Assembly (NCBI GenBank): GCA_024742415.1
Contig: JANSYN010000005.1
Coordinates: 124,001-188,000 of the forward strand
Direction: 5' to 3'
DNA: 64,000 nt
Source of the DNA: Gammaproteobacteria bacterium
GTDB taxonomy: Bacteria > Pseudomonadota > Gammaproteobacteria > Pseudomonadales > Halieaceae
Shown here: piece after piece, positions 49,603 through 61,326 of the stretch
Numbering within the stretch: position 1 is the first letter of the stretch
How the letters are laid out: the number at the start of each line of letters is the position of its first letter
The notes under the pieces: model-generated
What the model was told of the DNA's origin: nothing
Seen by the model: only the letters and a program-made list of their open reading frames with translations
Databases searched by the model: none
Position numbers and translations under genes: made by a program

Positions 49603-50976
49603 CTACTTCCCGATACAAAAACTGGAGAAGATTTCACCCAGCAGGGCATCTGTAGACATCGCGCCGGTGATTTCCCCCAGACTATCGTGGCAGTGACGCA
49701 GATCTTCAGCCAACAGCTCGCCGGCACCTGTCGTTGTTAACTGATGCATGCCCTGTTCAAGCGCCATGATAGCGTTCTCAATGGCGACGAGGTGACGCCT
49801 GCGCGCACTGAAGTTGCCCTGACCCTCAGCATTGAAACCCATCACTGATTTCAGGTGGTCTTTTAGCAATTGCAATCCTGCGCCGGTCTTTGCAGAAAGA
49901 TAGATCTTTGGGATCGTTGCTTCAGTTGACAACCGCGGTTCCAGCGACGCGGCGTCCGTCTTGTTGACAATAATCGTAACCGGGGTTGGTGCGCGCGGCC
50001 TGGCATCATCCGGCCAAAGCGCATCTATATTCAGGTCTTGCAGGGATTGAGTGGTAGCATCAACGACCAGAAGTATTCTGTCGGCGGTTTCGATTTCAAG
50101 CATCGCGCGTCGAATGCCTTCCTGTTCAACGGCATCTGCGCTGTCGCGCAGTCCTGCGGTATCTACGATGTGCAGAGGCATGCCGTCTATTTGAATGGCT
50201 TCTGTCAGCACATCCCTTGTGGTGCCCGCGATCGGCGTAACGATAGCGCGGTCTTGGCCGGCAAGTGCATTGAGTAAGCTGGATTTGCCAGCATTCGGTC
50301 GACCGGCGATTACCACTCTCATGCCCTCGCTGATCAGGCTGCCCTGTTGCGCCTGCGCCAGCACACTATTGAAGGCCTCGCGTAGATCAGACAAACGAGA
50401 GGCGACAACACCGTCAGCGAGAAAGTCAATTTCCTCTTCCGGAAAGTCGATAGCAGCCTCTACATACACCCTAAGAGCGGTGACCTGCTGCAGCAGGGAG
50501 TCAATTTTGCGAGAAAATTCACCCTGTAACGAGCGATTGGCGTTCAGTGCGGCTTGCTGGGTGGAACTATTGATAAGATCGGCAATCGCTTCTGCCTGTG
50601 ACAGGTCAAGCTTGTTATTGAGAAAAGCGCGTTCCGAAAACTCTCCTGGACGTGCCAGGCGCGCCCCGCAGTGGCAGATTTCCTGCAGTAGCATATCCAG
50701 CACAATGGGGCTGCCATGACCCTGAAATTCAATAACATCTTCGCCGGTAAATGAGCCGGGCCCGGGGAAATACAACACGATACCGGAATCAATAAGGGTG
50801 TTTGAGGCAGGAAAATCGCTGTGAAACCTGGCGTAGTGGGCGACGCGAGGTACCAGCTTACGTTGCGTAATGTGTTCTGCAATTTGCAGGGATGCCGGCC
50901 CAGACACCCGCACAATACCGATACCGCTGCGCCCAGGTGCTGTAGCTATTGCCGCTATCGTATCGATGTCAGTCAC
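49603..50976 (-). CDS. mnmE: tRNA modification GTPase MnmE
   Basis: It acts with MnmG to modify wobble U34 of tRNA. The 457-residue protein has an N-terminal folate-binding domain ([13 protein letters not shown] onward), a central GTPase domain with [20 protein letters not shown] and NKTD, and the C-terminal C-x-G-K (FCIGK) motif with the active cysteine. The start is a GTG. It is the last gene of rpmH-rnpA-yidD-yidC-mnmE, 16 bp after yidC. Confidence 0.97.
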   Translation of the reverse strand: MTDIDTIAAIATAPGRSGIGIVRVSGPASLQIAEHITQRKLVPRVAHYARFHSDFPASNTLIDSGIVLYFPGPGSFTGEDVIEFQGHGSPIVLDMLLQEICHCGARLARPGEFSERAFLNNKLDLSQAEAIADLINSSTQQAALNANRSLQGEFSRKIDSLLQQVTALRVYVEAAIDFPEEEIDFLADGVVASRLSDLREAFNSVLAQAQQGSLISEGMRVVIAGRPNAGKSSLLNALAGQDRAIVTPIAGTTRDVLTEAIQIDGMPLHIVDTAGLRDSADAVEQEGIRRAMLEIETADRILLVVDATTQSLQDLNIDALWPDDARPRAPTPVTIIVNKTDAASLEPRLSTEATIPKIYLSAKTGAGLQLLKDHLKSVMGFNAEGQGNFSARRRHLVAIENAIMALEQGMHQLTTTGAGELLAEDLRHCHDSLGEITGAMSTDALLGEIFSSFCIGK

Positions 50977-50992
50977 TGTTCAGTGAACGTGT

Positions 50993-52690
50993 TCAGGCGG
51001 CGGCTGCGGCTTTATCGATTTGGCGGGTGATATACCATTGCTGGGCCATGGACAACAGGTTGTTCACTACCCAGTACAGAACCAGGCCAGATGGGAACCA
51101 CAGGAAGAAGAAGGTGAACATCACCGGCATCCACTGCATGATCTTGGCCTGCATAGGGTCTGGCGGCGGCGGATTCAGTTTCTGCATAAACCACATGCTG
51201 GCGCCCATGATCAGGGGAAGCACGAAGTACGGGTCAAGCACCGAGAGGTCTTTGATCCAAAGCGCAAAGGGAGCGTGGCGCAGCTCGACACTTTCCATGA
51301 GCATCCAGTACAAACCTATAAACACCGGCATTTGCACCAGGATGGGGAGACACCCTCCCATAGGATTGATTTTTTCTTTCTTGTAGAGATCCATCATCGC
51401 CTGTGACTGTTTCTGCTTGTCATCGGCGTATTGTTCGCGTATCTCCACCATCTTGGGTTGTACACGGCGCATGTTGGCCATGGACCGATAGCTGGCCGCG
51501 GACAGGGGGTAGAAAATCAGTTTGATGAGAACGGTCAGTAAAATAATGGCCACGCCCCAGTTCACAACGATCGACTGTATGAAGGTCAGCACATAGAACA
51601 AAGGCTGTGCGATCCACCAGAGCCAGCCGTAATCAACACTCAGGTCAAGGTAGGGTGAGATCTCTTTCAGCCTGTACTGGTCTTTCGGTCCGGCATAAAA
51701 CTGCGCGCTGGTTGTGCCGCTTCGACCAGGGTCTACGACCAATGCGGGGCTGGTAAATTCAGCAATGTTGAATCCACTATTGGTTTTACGTGCACTGTAG
51801 TTGTGGGTTTGATCAGGGTTTGGTATCCAGGCGCTGAGGAAATAGTGCTGGATCATGGCAATCCAGCTGCCTTGCAGCTGGGCACGGAAAGATTCTTCGG
51901 CCAGGTCGTCGAAGGTGAATTTCGTAAAGCGATCATCTGGCTGGGTGATCGCCACGCCCAGGAAAGGCTGCATACCCATCGCTGCTGTATCCTGCGCGGG
52001 AGGCAAGCCGTCTTGTCGTTTGATCTGGCCGAAAAGATTTGCCTGCCAACGTTCCTCGCTGCGGTTGTCTACCAGATACTCGATATCGATCAGGTAATCG
52101 CCACGACGCAGTGTGAAGCGTTTGGTGATCTGGACCTCATCGCTTTGTGTCCAGGCCAGGTCAATGGTCAGCGTATCGGCACCTTCATCCAGAGAAAATG
52201 TGGTGGAGGTGGTAGTAAACTGAGCGCGCCCCTGCCCATCGATTCCGTTGGGGCCCAACAGGCCGCTGCGTGCAACGTAAACCAGTTGATCATTTTGCTC
52301 CAGGAGTACAAAGGGGTCATCCTTGCCCAGTGTTTCGAGATACTCCGGCAGAGCGAGCTCAACGATGTCGCCGCCATCCAGGTCGATAACAAACTGCAAG
52401 ACGTCAGTGCGAACTCGCACCAGCTTGCTGGTATCTACCACAGTAACATCGGCAACAACATCGGGCTGTCCGGTTGCCGTAGGCGGCGCGGGAAGTTCGT
52501 CGTTGTCCAGGGCGTCGTCGCCGGCATCTGCGAGGGACGACAGCGCAGGGCGGTCATCATCGGCGATGAGTCTGGAAGATTCCTGTACAACCGAAGACGT
52601 TTTTTCGTCTTTGAAAGCCACCCATTCCGTCAGCAGCATGAAAGAGAGTGCTGCGATGGCACCAATAAGGAGAGTCCGTTGCAAATCCAT
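50993..52690 (-). CDS. yidC: Membrane protein insertase YidC
   Basis: The 565-residue protein inserts and folds inner-membrane proteins, alone or with SecYEG. It has an N-terminal helix (about 5-18), a large periplasmic domain as in other gram-negative YidC, and a conserved C-terminal core of five helices, including VVNWGVAIILLTVLIKLIFYPLS and NPMGGCLPILVQMPVFIGLYWML. One substrate is the ATP synthase c subunit, encoded 15 kb away. It lies 15 bp after yidD. Confidence 0.97.
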   Translation of the reverse strand: MDLQRTLLIGAIAALSFMLLTEWVAFKDEKTSSVVQESSRLIADDDRPALSSLADAGDDALDNDELPAPPTATGQPDVVADVTVVDTSKLVRVRTDVLQFVIDLDGGDIVELALPEYLETLGKDDPFVLLEQNDQLVYVARSGLLGPNGIDGQGRAQFTTTSTTFSLDEGADTLTIDLAWTQSDEVQITKRFTLRRGDYLIDIEYLVDNRSEERWQANLFGQIKRQDGLPPAQDTAAMGMQPFLGVAITQPDDRFTKFTFDDLAEESFRAQLQGSWIAMIQHYFLSAWIPNPDQTHNYSARKTNSGFNIAEFTSPALVVDPGRSGTTSAQFYAGPKDQYRLKEISPYLDLSVDYGWLWWIAQPLFYVLTFIQSIVVNWGVAIILLTVLIKLIFYPLSAASYRSMANMRRVQPKMVEIREQYADDKQKQSQAMMDLYKKEKINPMGGCLPILVQMPVFIGLYWMLMESVELRHAPFALWIKDLSVLDPYFVLPLIMGASMWFMQKLNPPPPDPMQAKIMQWMPVMFTFFFLWFPSGLVLYWVVNNLLSMAQQWYITRQIDKAAAAA

Positions 52691-52705
52691 AGGGGTAGTT
52701 TTGGC

Positions 52706-52933
52706 CTAGTCAGTCTGTTTACAGGGAGGGACGGGGTCTAAGCCGCCCTCGTGCCAGGGGTGGCACTTGCCGATGCGTCGAACCGCAAGGAAGAGACCTT
52801 TGCAGACACCGTGCGTTGCGACGGCCTCTTCGGCGTAAGACGAACAGCTGGGGTAGAAGCGACAATTGTTACCCAGAAAGGGACTAAGGCATGCGCGGTA
52901 ACAGGCGATAAAAAAAATGATGAGTTTGCGCAT
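52706..52933 (-). CDS. yidD: Membrane protein insertion efficiency factor YidD
   Basis: The 75-residue protein has the family signature IIFFIACYRACLSPFLGNNCRFYPSCSSYAEEAV and KCHPWHEGGLDPVP, with its conserved cysteines. YidD assists YidC-dependent insertion. It sits between rnpA and yidC, the standard position. Confidence 0.95.
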   Translation of the reverse strand: MRKLIIFFIACYRACLSPFLGNNCRFYPSCSSYAEEAVATHGVCKGLFLAVRRIGKCHPWHEGGLDPVPPCKQTD

Positions 52934-52959
52934 GGGATACCTGTGTCGCGACCTGTCTT

Positions 52960-53337
52960 CTAGTGCCCACGTTGTTGGGCGTTATGTTCCAGTTTGGACC
53001 ATAGCTGCGCCAATATAGAGGATACCTGGGCGTTCTCCAACTCACCCAGGCCAGGCCGTGCAAGTATGACAACATCCAGGTTGCGCTGGCCGCTGGGTTG
53101 GTGGCGAAAAAACTCTCTCGCGAGACGTTTTATCCGGTTGCGATTGACCGCCTGGCGAACGTGCTTTTTGGCAATCACCAGACCCAGTCTGTGGTCAGGC
53201 AGGTCGTTGACGCTGCCTAGCATTAACAGGTGCTTATGAGAAGCTTTGGCGCTGGCCGTTTCAAAAACCCGGCTGTAGTCGCCAGCGTTGAGTAACCGCT
53301 TGTTCTTACTGAAGCAGGCCGAGATAGGGCCTTTCAC
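52960..53337 (-). CDS. rnpA: Ribonuclease P protein component
   Basis: The 125-residue basic protein binds RNase P RNA and matures tRNA 5' ends. It contains KRLLNAGDYSRVFE, RLGLVIAKKHVRQAVNRNRIKRLAREFFR (the RNR motif) and LDVVILARPGLGELENAQ. The start is a GTG at 53337 without a good ribosome-binding site. It may be coupled to rpmH, which ends 18 bases upstream. Confidence 0.95.
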   Translation of the reverse strand: MKGPISACFSKNKRLLNAGDYSRVFETASAKASHKHLLMLGSVNDLPDHRLGLVIAKKHVRQAVNRNRIKRLAREFFRHQPSGQRNLDVVILARPGLGELENAQVSSILAQLWSKLEHNAQQRGH

Positions 53338-53355
53338 TCAAAGAGGCTGCCCGGA

Positions 53356-53490
53356 TCAGGCAGACAGAACCTTGCGGCCTTTCGCCCTGCGGCGATTCAA
53401 AACGTGGCGACCGCCTTTGGTTGCCATGCGTGCGCGAAAGCCATGAGTACGTTTGCGTTTGATAACACTGGGCTGAAATGTTCTCTTCAT
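53356..53490 (-). CDS. rpmH: 50S ribosomal protein L34
   Basis: The 44-residue very basic protein starts [20 protein letters not shown] and ends GRKVLSA, which is unmistakable L34. The ATG is at 53490 and the TGA at 53356-53358. It heads the rpmH-rnpA-yidD-yidC-mnmE operon, directly next to the probable oriC. Confidence 0.98.
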   Translation of the reverse strand: MKRTFQPSVIKRKRTHGFRARMATKGGRHVLNRRRAKGRKVLSA

Positions 53491-53567
53491 TGGTTTATTT
53501 CCGGCTGTTCAGGCGGTTGGGTCACGAAGGCTGTTCGTGAGCGAGCGCCTGTGAAAAAAGGTGGGGT

Positions 53568-53596
53568 ATTCTATGTAAATGTATCTCGCAGTTCAA
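53568..53596 (-). promoter_or_regulatory. Promoter of the rpmH operon
   Basis: On the minus strand TTGAAC (53591-53596) and TAGAAT (53568-53573) are separated by exactly 17 bases, giving a leader of about 70 bases before rpmH. Both hexamers are good. Confidence 0.7.
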
Positions 53597-53699
53597 TCGG
53601 CATGGCCATTATTTACTGCCATCCGTTGGTGCCAACAGCCCTGTCGGCATGGCGCCAGGCCGTGCGAAGTGTGGTGATTTCTGCCGGCACTGAGCCGGG

Positions 53700-54016
53700 A
53701 AAAAATCCTAATAAACACTAGGCCTTAGGGGCTTAGCACACACCTTTACCATAAGATATAAACAACTTATACACAGGATAAGCTACACACAGAAAAATTC
53801 TCAGATGGCGATCAAAAAGTGTACGAAAAACACCTAAGCTTCTGAATTAAAAGGATTATAAAAATAGGCATTTTTTGCGCCGGACTGTGGATAAGTGACT
53901 CATTGGGGAGTATCATCTTGTTCGTGGCCAGTCGTAGCAGCCACCAGATAGAACTTTTATATCATATACCGCGTTTATGTAGCCTGTATCTATTATCCGG
54001 CTTCAAGGGGATCATT
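53700..54016. other. Probable chromosomal replication origin (oriC)
   Basis: The 526-bp gap between rpmH and dnaA holds no credible gene. It contains two strict DnaA boxes: TTATACACA (53767-53775) and TGTGGATAA (53886-53894, TTATCCACA on the minus strand). Between them lies an A/T-rich stretch (53838-53876) that could be the unwinding element. A GATC lies at 53810-53813. The position between rpmH and dnaA is where the Pseudomonas origin lies, and gene direction diverges here. The last part (53895-54016) must carry the dnaA promoter, which I cannot place with confidence. Confidence 0.75.
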
Positions 54017-55495
54017 TTGCCTGAATTTGCTTTACCCGAAAAAGTCTGGAAGCACTGCGTTGACAGGCTACGCGATGAGCTTCCTTCCCAGCAGTTTAAT
54101 ACCTGGATTCGTCCACTGCAGGTGCAAGAAGGCAACGAAGCCTTAAGACTGGCCGCTCCTAACCGCTTCATAAAAGACTTCGTTTGCGAAAAGTACGCTG
54201 AGCGCATCGTACAACTCATTCGTGAAGCAGAGCCGGGTGCCAATGCAGACTTCGTGCTCGAGGTTGGCGCCTCCAGCGATGCCTCCGCGGTCTCGCAGAC
54301 GGCACCAGACAACCCACCGGTCCCAGCCAACGGGGCGCGCGAGCCTTCGCCATCAAGTATCGCTGCGTCGCACAGCCCCGCCCTTTCAGGAGACGCGGTT
54401 TCGCGTTCTGCACCGTTGGTTGGCTCGGCGATCAGTACCCGGCGCAGAAGCGCTGACACATCTTCGCTGCATCACGACCACCCGCTGGTTGGAAACTACA
54501 CCTTCAACAGTTTCGTAGAGGGCAAGTCTAACCAGCTGGCGCTTGCAGCGGCGCAACAGGTAGCTGAAAACCCCGGCGACGCCTACAACCCGCTGTTCCT
54601 GTATGGTGGCGTGGGACTGGGTAAAACCCATTTGATGCACGCTGTGGGTAATGCCCTGAAAACCCAGAATCCGGGGGCGAAGATTGTTTACCTGCACTCG
54701 GAGCGCTTTGTTGCAGATATGGTCAAGGCGCTGCAGCTCAATGCCATCAGTGATTTCAAGCGCTTTTACCGCTCGGTGGATGCACTGCTGATTGACGACA
54801 TACAGTTCTTTGCCAAAAAAGAGCGCTCCCAGGAAGAGTTTTTTCATACCTTTAATGCGCTGCTGGAAGGCCGGCAGCAGATGATCCTTACCTGCGACCG
54901 CTATCCAAAAGAGATCGACGGGCTCGAGGAGCGCTTGAAATCGCGCTTCGGTTGGGGGTTGACGGTCTCTGTTGAACCGCCCGAGCTCGAGACGCGAGTA
55001 GCGATATTGATGAAGAAGGCAACCGAGGCGAGAGTTGACCTGCCACCCGACGCTGCTTTTTTCATCGCTCAGCGTATTCGTTCTAATGTACGGGAGCTTG
55101 AAGGCGCATTGAAAAGAGTGATAGCAAGTGCCCACTTCGTGGGGAAGCCGATTGATATCGAGCTCATCAAGGAGAGCCTCAAGGACCTTCTGGCGCTGCA
55201 GGACAAACAGGTGAGTATGGATAATATCCAGCGCATCGCCGCGGAGTACTACAAAATTAAAGTCTCGGATATGATGTCTCGGCGCCGCAGTCGCTCTGTC
55301 GCCAGGCCTCGACAAATGGCAATGGCACTATCGAAAGAGCTCACCAACCACAGCCTGCCTGAAATCGGAGAGAGCTTTGGTGGTCGAGACCACACGACAG
55401 TCTTGCACGCATGCCGTAAAATCAAGGAACTTCGGGAAACTAACTCGGATATTCGCGAAGATTACAAAAACTTGCTACGTTCTCTTACAACGTAA
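54017..55495 (+). CDS. dnaA: Chromosomal replication initiator DnaA
   Basis: DnaA opens oriC and loads the helicase. The 492-residue protein has domain I ([24 protein letters not shown]), a Pro/Ser-rich linker (about 90-155), an AAA+ domain with Walker A GGVGLGKT at 197-204 and LLIDDIQFF, and the C-terminal DNA-binding domain with [15 protein letters not shown]. The frame is open from 53903, but homology begins at 54017. There a TTG start follows AAGGGG by six bases, so translation probably begins at TTG. Confidence 0.97.
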   Translation: MPEFALPEKVWKHCVDRLRDELPSQQFNTWIRPLQVQEGNEALRLAAPNRFIKDFVCEKYAERIVQLIREAEPGANADFVLEVGASSDASAVSQTAPDNPPVPANGAREPSPSSIAASHSPALSGDAVSRSAPLVGSAISTRRRSADTSSLHHDHPLVGNYTFNSFVEGKSNQLALAAAQQVAENPGDAYNPLFLYGGVGLGKTHLMHAVGNALKTQNPGAKIVYLHSERFVADMVKALQLNAISDFKRFYRSVDALLIDDIQFFAKKERSQEEFFHTFNALLEGRQQMILTCDRYPKEIDGLEERLKSRFGWGLTVSVEPPELETRVAILMKKATEARVDLPPDAAFFIAQRIRSNVRELEGALKRVIASAHFVGKPIDIELIKESLKDLLALQDKQVSMDNIQRIAAEYYKIKVSDMMSRRRSRSVARPRQMAMALSKELTNHSLPEIGESFGGRDHTTVLHACRKIKELRETNSDIREDYKNLLRSLTT

Positions 55496-55554
55496 GAATA
55501 CAAAACCAAGTTTACAGAATCTTGGCTTTTGGGTGCATGAACCCCTCGTAAGCC

Positions 55555-55569
55555 CCTTTTGACAAAAGG
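55555..55569 (+). promoter_or_regulatory. Small hairpin over the dnaN ribosome-binding site
   Basis: CCTTTT (55555-55560) and AAAAGG (55564-55569) pair around GAC. The second arm overlaps the only Shine-Dalgarno-like sequence (AAGGA), which is 11 bases from the ATG. In the same 86-bp gap CCAAG/CTTGG (55506-55525) forms another loose hairpin followed by CTTTT. Confidence 0.4.
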
Positions 55570-55581
55570 AACCATAAGTCT

Positions 55582-56691
55582 ATGAAGTTTAGCGTCTCGC
55601 GGGATACTTTATTGAAATCCCTGAACCTGGTAGCGGGGGTCGTTGAGCGTCGCCAGACCCTCCCGATTCTCGCCAACGTGCTTATGGTGCTTGAAGATGG
55701 TCGTTTGTCGCTGACCGGTACAGATCTTGAGGTAGAGCTGGTGGGCCGGGTTCAGCTGCCCGCTGCCGGTGACACCGGAGAGGTCACAGTCCCCGCGCGC
55801 AAGTTGGCTGACATCTGTAAATCTTTGCCAGAAGGCAGTGAAATCAGCTTTAGCGTTGCGGATGGCAAGGTGACCGTTAAGTCAGGTCGCAGTCGCTTTA
55901 CCCTGTCTACCCTGCCTGCCAGGGAATTCCCCAATGTAGAAGACAGCATGGGCACGCATCAACTCACCTTGAAGCAGGGACAGCTCAAGCGGCTGATAGA
56001 GCGCACCGGCTTTGCCATGGCGCAGCAGGACGTTCGCTATTACCTCAACGGGATGCTCTGGGAGCTGCAGTCCGGCCAACTACGCGTGGTAGCGACAGAT
56101 GGCCACCGCCTGGCAATGTGCACCCTGCCCGAAAAAGTAGACGTTAAAGGTGACGGTGACATCCAGGTGATTCTTCCGCGCAAGGGCGTGTTAGAGCTCG
56201 CCAGGCTGCTTATGGACGATGATGCGGATATCGCGATCGTCATTGGCAGTAATCATATTCGCGCAGTAACGGATGAGTTCACATTCACCTCCAAGCTGGT
56301 GGATGGCAAATTCCCGGATTATCAACGCGTGCTCCCCCGCTCACCGGACAAAATCCTGGTGGGCTCTCGCCTGGAGTTGCGGCAAGCCTTCACCCGCACG
56401 GCGATTTTGTCGAATGAGAAGTATCGCGGCGTGCGTCTGAAGATGACAGGGGATGCGCTGGATATTCTGGCAAACAACCCCGAACAGGAAGAAGCCGAAG
56501 AAACAGTACCGGTCACGTATTCTGGTGACGCTCTGGAGATGGGGTTTAACGTGTCTTACCTGCTGGACGTGCTGGGCGTTCTCAGTGGCGACCAGGTGAA
56601 GATGTCTTTGGCTGACCCTAACAGTAGTGCATTGCTGGAGGAGTCAGAAGAAGGCGACTCACTCTATGTCGTGATGCCCATGCGCCTTTGA
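55582..56691 (+). CDS. dnaN: DNA polymerase III beta sliding clamp
   Basis: The ring-shaped processivity factor of the replicase. The 369-residue protein has three similar clamp domains, starting MKFSVSRDTLLKSLNLVAGVVERR and ending DSLYVVMPMRL, with YYLNGMLWE and ATDGHRLAM in order. The hydrophobic pocket that binds polymerase and other partners lies near the C-terminus. It is 86 bp after dnaA, with a leader hairpin over its ribosome-binding site. Confidence 0.98.
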   Translation: MKFSVSRDTLLKSLNLVAGVVERRQTLPILANVLMVLEDGRLSLTGTDLEVELVGRVQLPAAGDTGEVTVPARKLADICKSLPEGSEISFSVADGKVTVKSGRSRFTLSTLPAREFPNVEDSMGTHQLTLKQGQLKRLIERTGFAMAQQDVRYYLNGMLWELQSGQLRVVATDGHRLAMCTLPEKVDVKGDGDIQVILPRKGVLELARLLMDDDADIAIVIGSNHIRAVTDEFTFTSKLVDGKFPDYQRVLPRSPDKILVGSRLELRQAFTRTAILSNEKYRGVRLKMTGDALDILANNPEQEEAEETVPVTYSGDALEMGFNVSYLLDVLGVLSGDQVKMSLADPNSSALLEESEEGDSLYVVMPMRL

Positions 56692-56791
56692 TGTACAAGC
56701 GGTCGCCTGGTGGAGCGCTGGGCGGATTACCAGGATTTGGGCCGTTTTACAGGCTGTTGGCCGGTTAGGGCCATCAACGCACTGACTGATA

Positions 56792-57898
56792 GTGGCCCTG
56801 CAAGCACTCCATATCGAGCATATTCGCAACCTGAAGGCTGTCCGCCTGGAGGGGCTGTCCCGTGTGAATGTGTTTTACGGGGAGAATGGCAGTGGTAAAA
56901 CGAGTGTTCTGGAGTCGATCCACCTTCTTGGAATGGCGCGCTCCTTTCGCGGAAGCAGTATCAAGACGCTTATCACGCATGAGGAGGCGCACTGTACCGT
57001 TTTTGGCGCCAGCTCAAGACCGGGAGCAGAAGGTTTGACGCCCCTCGGGGTACAGCGAACACGGCAAGGCGAGGCACTGATAAAAATTGGCGGCCAGGTT
57101 GTCAGAACCGTAGCGGAATTGGCAGAGCACCTCCCGTTGCAGGTTATCACCGCAGACAGCTTCAGCTTGCTCACTGGGCCTCCGGGTGCCCGGCGGCGCT
57201 TTCTGGACTGGGGTGTGTTCCACGTGGAACATGAGTTTTTTGGCCAGTGGCAGAGGTTTCAGCGTTGTATAAAACAGCGCAACATGTTGTTGCGCCGTGG
57301 TAATATAGACCCGAGAGAACTGGAGGTCTGGACGAGGGATTTGGCCACGTTTGGTGAGGCAATAAACGGTTTCAGAGCCACCTATTTTGACGCCTTATCT
57401 GAACGGTTTGCCACCACGATCAAGCAGCTAGCGCCTTCGTTGGCTGGCCTTGATCTGCGGTTCAGGCGAGGCTGGGACGCGGAGCAGTCCTATGCCGAGG
57501 CCCTGCACCAGGGTCAATCGGCAGATGTGGAGCAGGGGTATACGCATGCCGGCCCGCAGCGTGCAGATATCAGGGTAATGACAGGCAAACACCTGGCGGC
57601 TGAGACGCTATCCAGGGGGCAGCAGAAGTTGGTCATATGTGCGCTCAAACTGGCCCAGGGTCAATTGATGTCGGATGCCGGCCGGGCAGAGTGTATGTAT
57701 CTGATCGACGACTTGCCCGCAGAGCTGGATGAGAATCATAGCAGGCTGGTCTGTGAGTTACTGGCGAGTATGGATGCGCAGGTTTTTATCACCTGTGTAG
57801 AGCCGCAAGAGATTCGAGCCGTCTGGCCGCAGCATAAGGAATTGGCCGTGTTCCACGTGGAACACGGCGCTGTAAAACTGGCACTTGCCGAGGAGTGA
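56792..57898 (+). CDS. recF: DNA replication and repair protein RecF
   Basis: RecF helps load RecA at gaps. The 368-residue SMC-like ATPase has Walker A GENGSGKT at residues 30-37, the PPGARRRFLDWGVFH segment near 129-144, the signature TLSRGQQKLV and Walker B MYLIDDLPAELD. It starts with GTG at 56792. Unusually, it contains two copies of the hexapeptide VFHVEH (residues 142-147 and 353-358), each encoded by a perfect parS palindrome. Confidence 0.95.
   Translation: MALQALHIEHIRNLKAVRLEGLSRVNVFYGENGSGKTSVLESIHLLGMARSFRGSSIKTLITHEEAHCTVFGASSRPGAEGLTPLGVQRTRQGEALIKIGGQVVRTVAELAEHLPLQVITADSFSLLTGPPGARRRFLDWGVFHVEHEFFGQWQRFQRCIKQRNMLLRRGNIDPRELEVWTRDLATFGEAINGFRATYFDALSERFATTIKQLAPSLAGLDLRFRRGWDAEQSYAEALHQGQSADVEQGYTHAGPQRADIRVMTGKHLAAETLSRGQQKLVICALKLAQGQLMSDAGRAECMYLIDDLPAELDENHSRLVCELLASMDAQVFITCVEPQEIRAVWPQHKELAVFHVEHGAVKLALAEE
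57216..57231. other. parS: parS site 1, inside recF
   Basis: TGTTCCACGTGGAACA is a perfect 16-bp palindrome identical to the parS consensus of Pseudomonas-type chromosomes, the binding site of ParB. It lies in frame within recF and encodes part of VFHVEH (residues 142-147). It is about 3.4 kb from the probable oriC. Confidence 0.92.
57849..57864. other. parS: parS site 2, near the end of recF
   Basis: A second perfect TGTTCCACGTGGAACA. Four further flanking bases on each side also pair, giving a 24-bp palindrome (57845-57868). It encodes VFHVEH again (residues 353-358) and ends 34 bases before the recF stop. The two sites are 633 bp apart. Confidence 0.92.
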
Positions 57899-57975
57899 GA
57901 GTGCCTGACGGCTGTTGATATAAGACTGTTGAAAGAGGGCTGTTGAGAGAGGGCTGTTCGAAAGAGGGGCGCAAC
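57899..57975 (+). repeat. Degenerate GGCTGTTGA repeats after recF
   Basis: About four imperfect copies of a 14- to 16-base unit (consensus GGCTGTTGAAAGAG) follow the recF stop. The clearest is GGCTGTTGAGAGAG. The CCAAGA run begins a little further on. No gene is seen in the 265-bp gap from recF to gyrB. Confidence 0.6.
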
Positions 57976-57986
57976 AGATAGCGTGC

Positions 57987-58016
57987 CCAAGACCAAGACC
58001 AAGACCAAGACCAAGA
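57987..58016 (+). repeat. CCAAGA hexamer tandem repeat
   Basis: Five perfect copies of CCAAGA lie in the recF-gyrB gap, 148 bases before the gyrB start. Such short repeats can change length by slippage. Confidence 0.9.
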
Positions 58017-58115
58017 GTGAGCCACGAGACACGATAGACACGATCCGGAGCCGGTTAGCAGCAGGGTTTCGTGTGCAACACAGCAGCTTTGATGCATACA
58101 TAACACGCCGGATGA

Positions 58116-60584
<2,469 letters not shown>

Positions 60585-60617
60585 TTCGACAGGTAGCTTG
60601 GGCGTGGACCTGCCCGG

Positions 60618-61268
60618 TTACTGCCCGCGGTAGAGTAAGGCCGGTAGCAGCTCATGCGTGTGCTGCAGCAGAAACACCGGGTTGAAGGGCTTGAGCTCCG
60701 CCTCGGAGCCATAGCCCCACAGAACCCCTGCCCCATCAATCGCGTGTGCCTGCGCGGCAGCAAGGTCAAAATGTCGATCGCCTATCATCAGGGTGCTGGC
60801 ATTGATTGTCCCGGCGTCCAGCAGCGCCCCGATCTGGCTGGATTTTGCCACACCTACGTCTCCCCCACTCACAAACGTAAAGAAGTGCGAGAGGTTAAAG
60901 AGCTCGAGTATTTTGTGGGCAAAGTCAGCGCGCTTTGATGTACACAGCCCGATCACGACCCCGGCATGTTGGTGCAGCTCGTTCAGGGCGCTAACGATAC
61001 CCGGGTACAGGGCATTTTCCCGATAGCCGATTTCTGCGTAGCGCTCCCTGTATTTGGCAATCAGTGCGCCGATGAACTCGGGGTTTCGCTCTCCGACCAA
61101 TTGCCTGAAGCTGTAATCGAGTGGCGGACCAATGAATTGTGCCAGCGTGTCTGGTGGGTGTTGTGGGAGGTCAAACGAGGCCAGGGCGTAATTCAGGCAG
61201 TTGGTGATCCCCTGCTTTGGGTCGCTGATTGTGCCGTCCAGGTCGAACAGCAGGTACTGGTAATTCAT
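60618..61268 (-). CDS. HAD-superfamily phosphatase (phosphoglycolate phosphatase-like)
   Basis: The 216-residue protein has motif I DLDGT at residues 9-13 (nucleophile D9, acid D11), a four-helix cap typical of subfamily IA, a motif II threonine/serine in GLCTSKRADFA, a lysine in GVAKSSQIGALL and motif IV MIGDRHFDLAAA. It is close to Gph/PgmB-like phosphatases, but the substrate cannot be deduced. It converges with gyrB across 33 bp and lies 58 bp downstream of rmuC. Confidence 0.85.
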   Translation of the reverse strand: MNYQYLLFDLDGTISDPKQGITNCLNYALASFDLPQHPPDTLAQFIGPPLDYSFRQLVGERNPEFIGALIAKYRERYAEIGYRENALYPGIVSALNELHQHAGVVIGLCTSKRADFAHKILELFNLSHFFTFVSGGDVGVAKSSQIGALLDAGTINASTLMIGDRHFDLAAAQAHAIDGAGVLWGYGSEAELKPFNPVFLLQHTHELLPALLYRGQ

Positions 61269-61326
61269 CTTGACGGGCCTTTAGCGATGTCCGGCAGACG
61301 CTGATCGGCGGTGTTCATTGCCCCGG

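Noticed and set aside
53404-53721. 105-codon open frame on the plus strand across rpmH and the origin region
   Set aside because: It is antisense to the certain rpmH gene and runs into origin DNA. It shows no recognisable domain.
53841-53883. TATAAT on the minus strand inside the origin AT-rich stretch
   Set aside because: There is no -35 at a suitable distance, and A/T-rich origin DNA gives such matches by chance.
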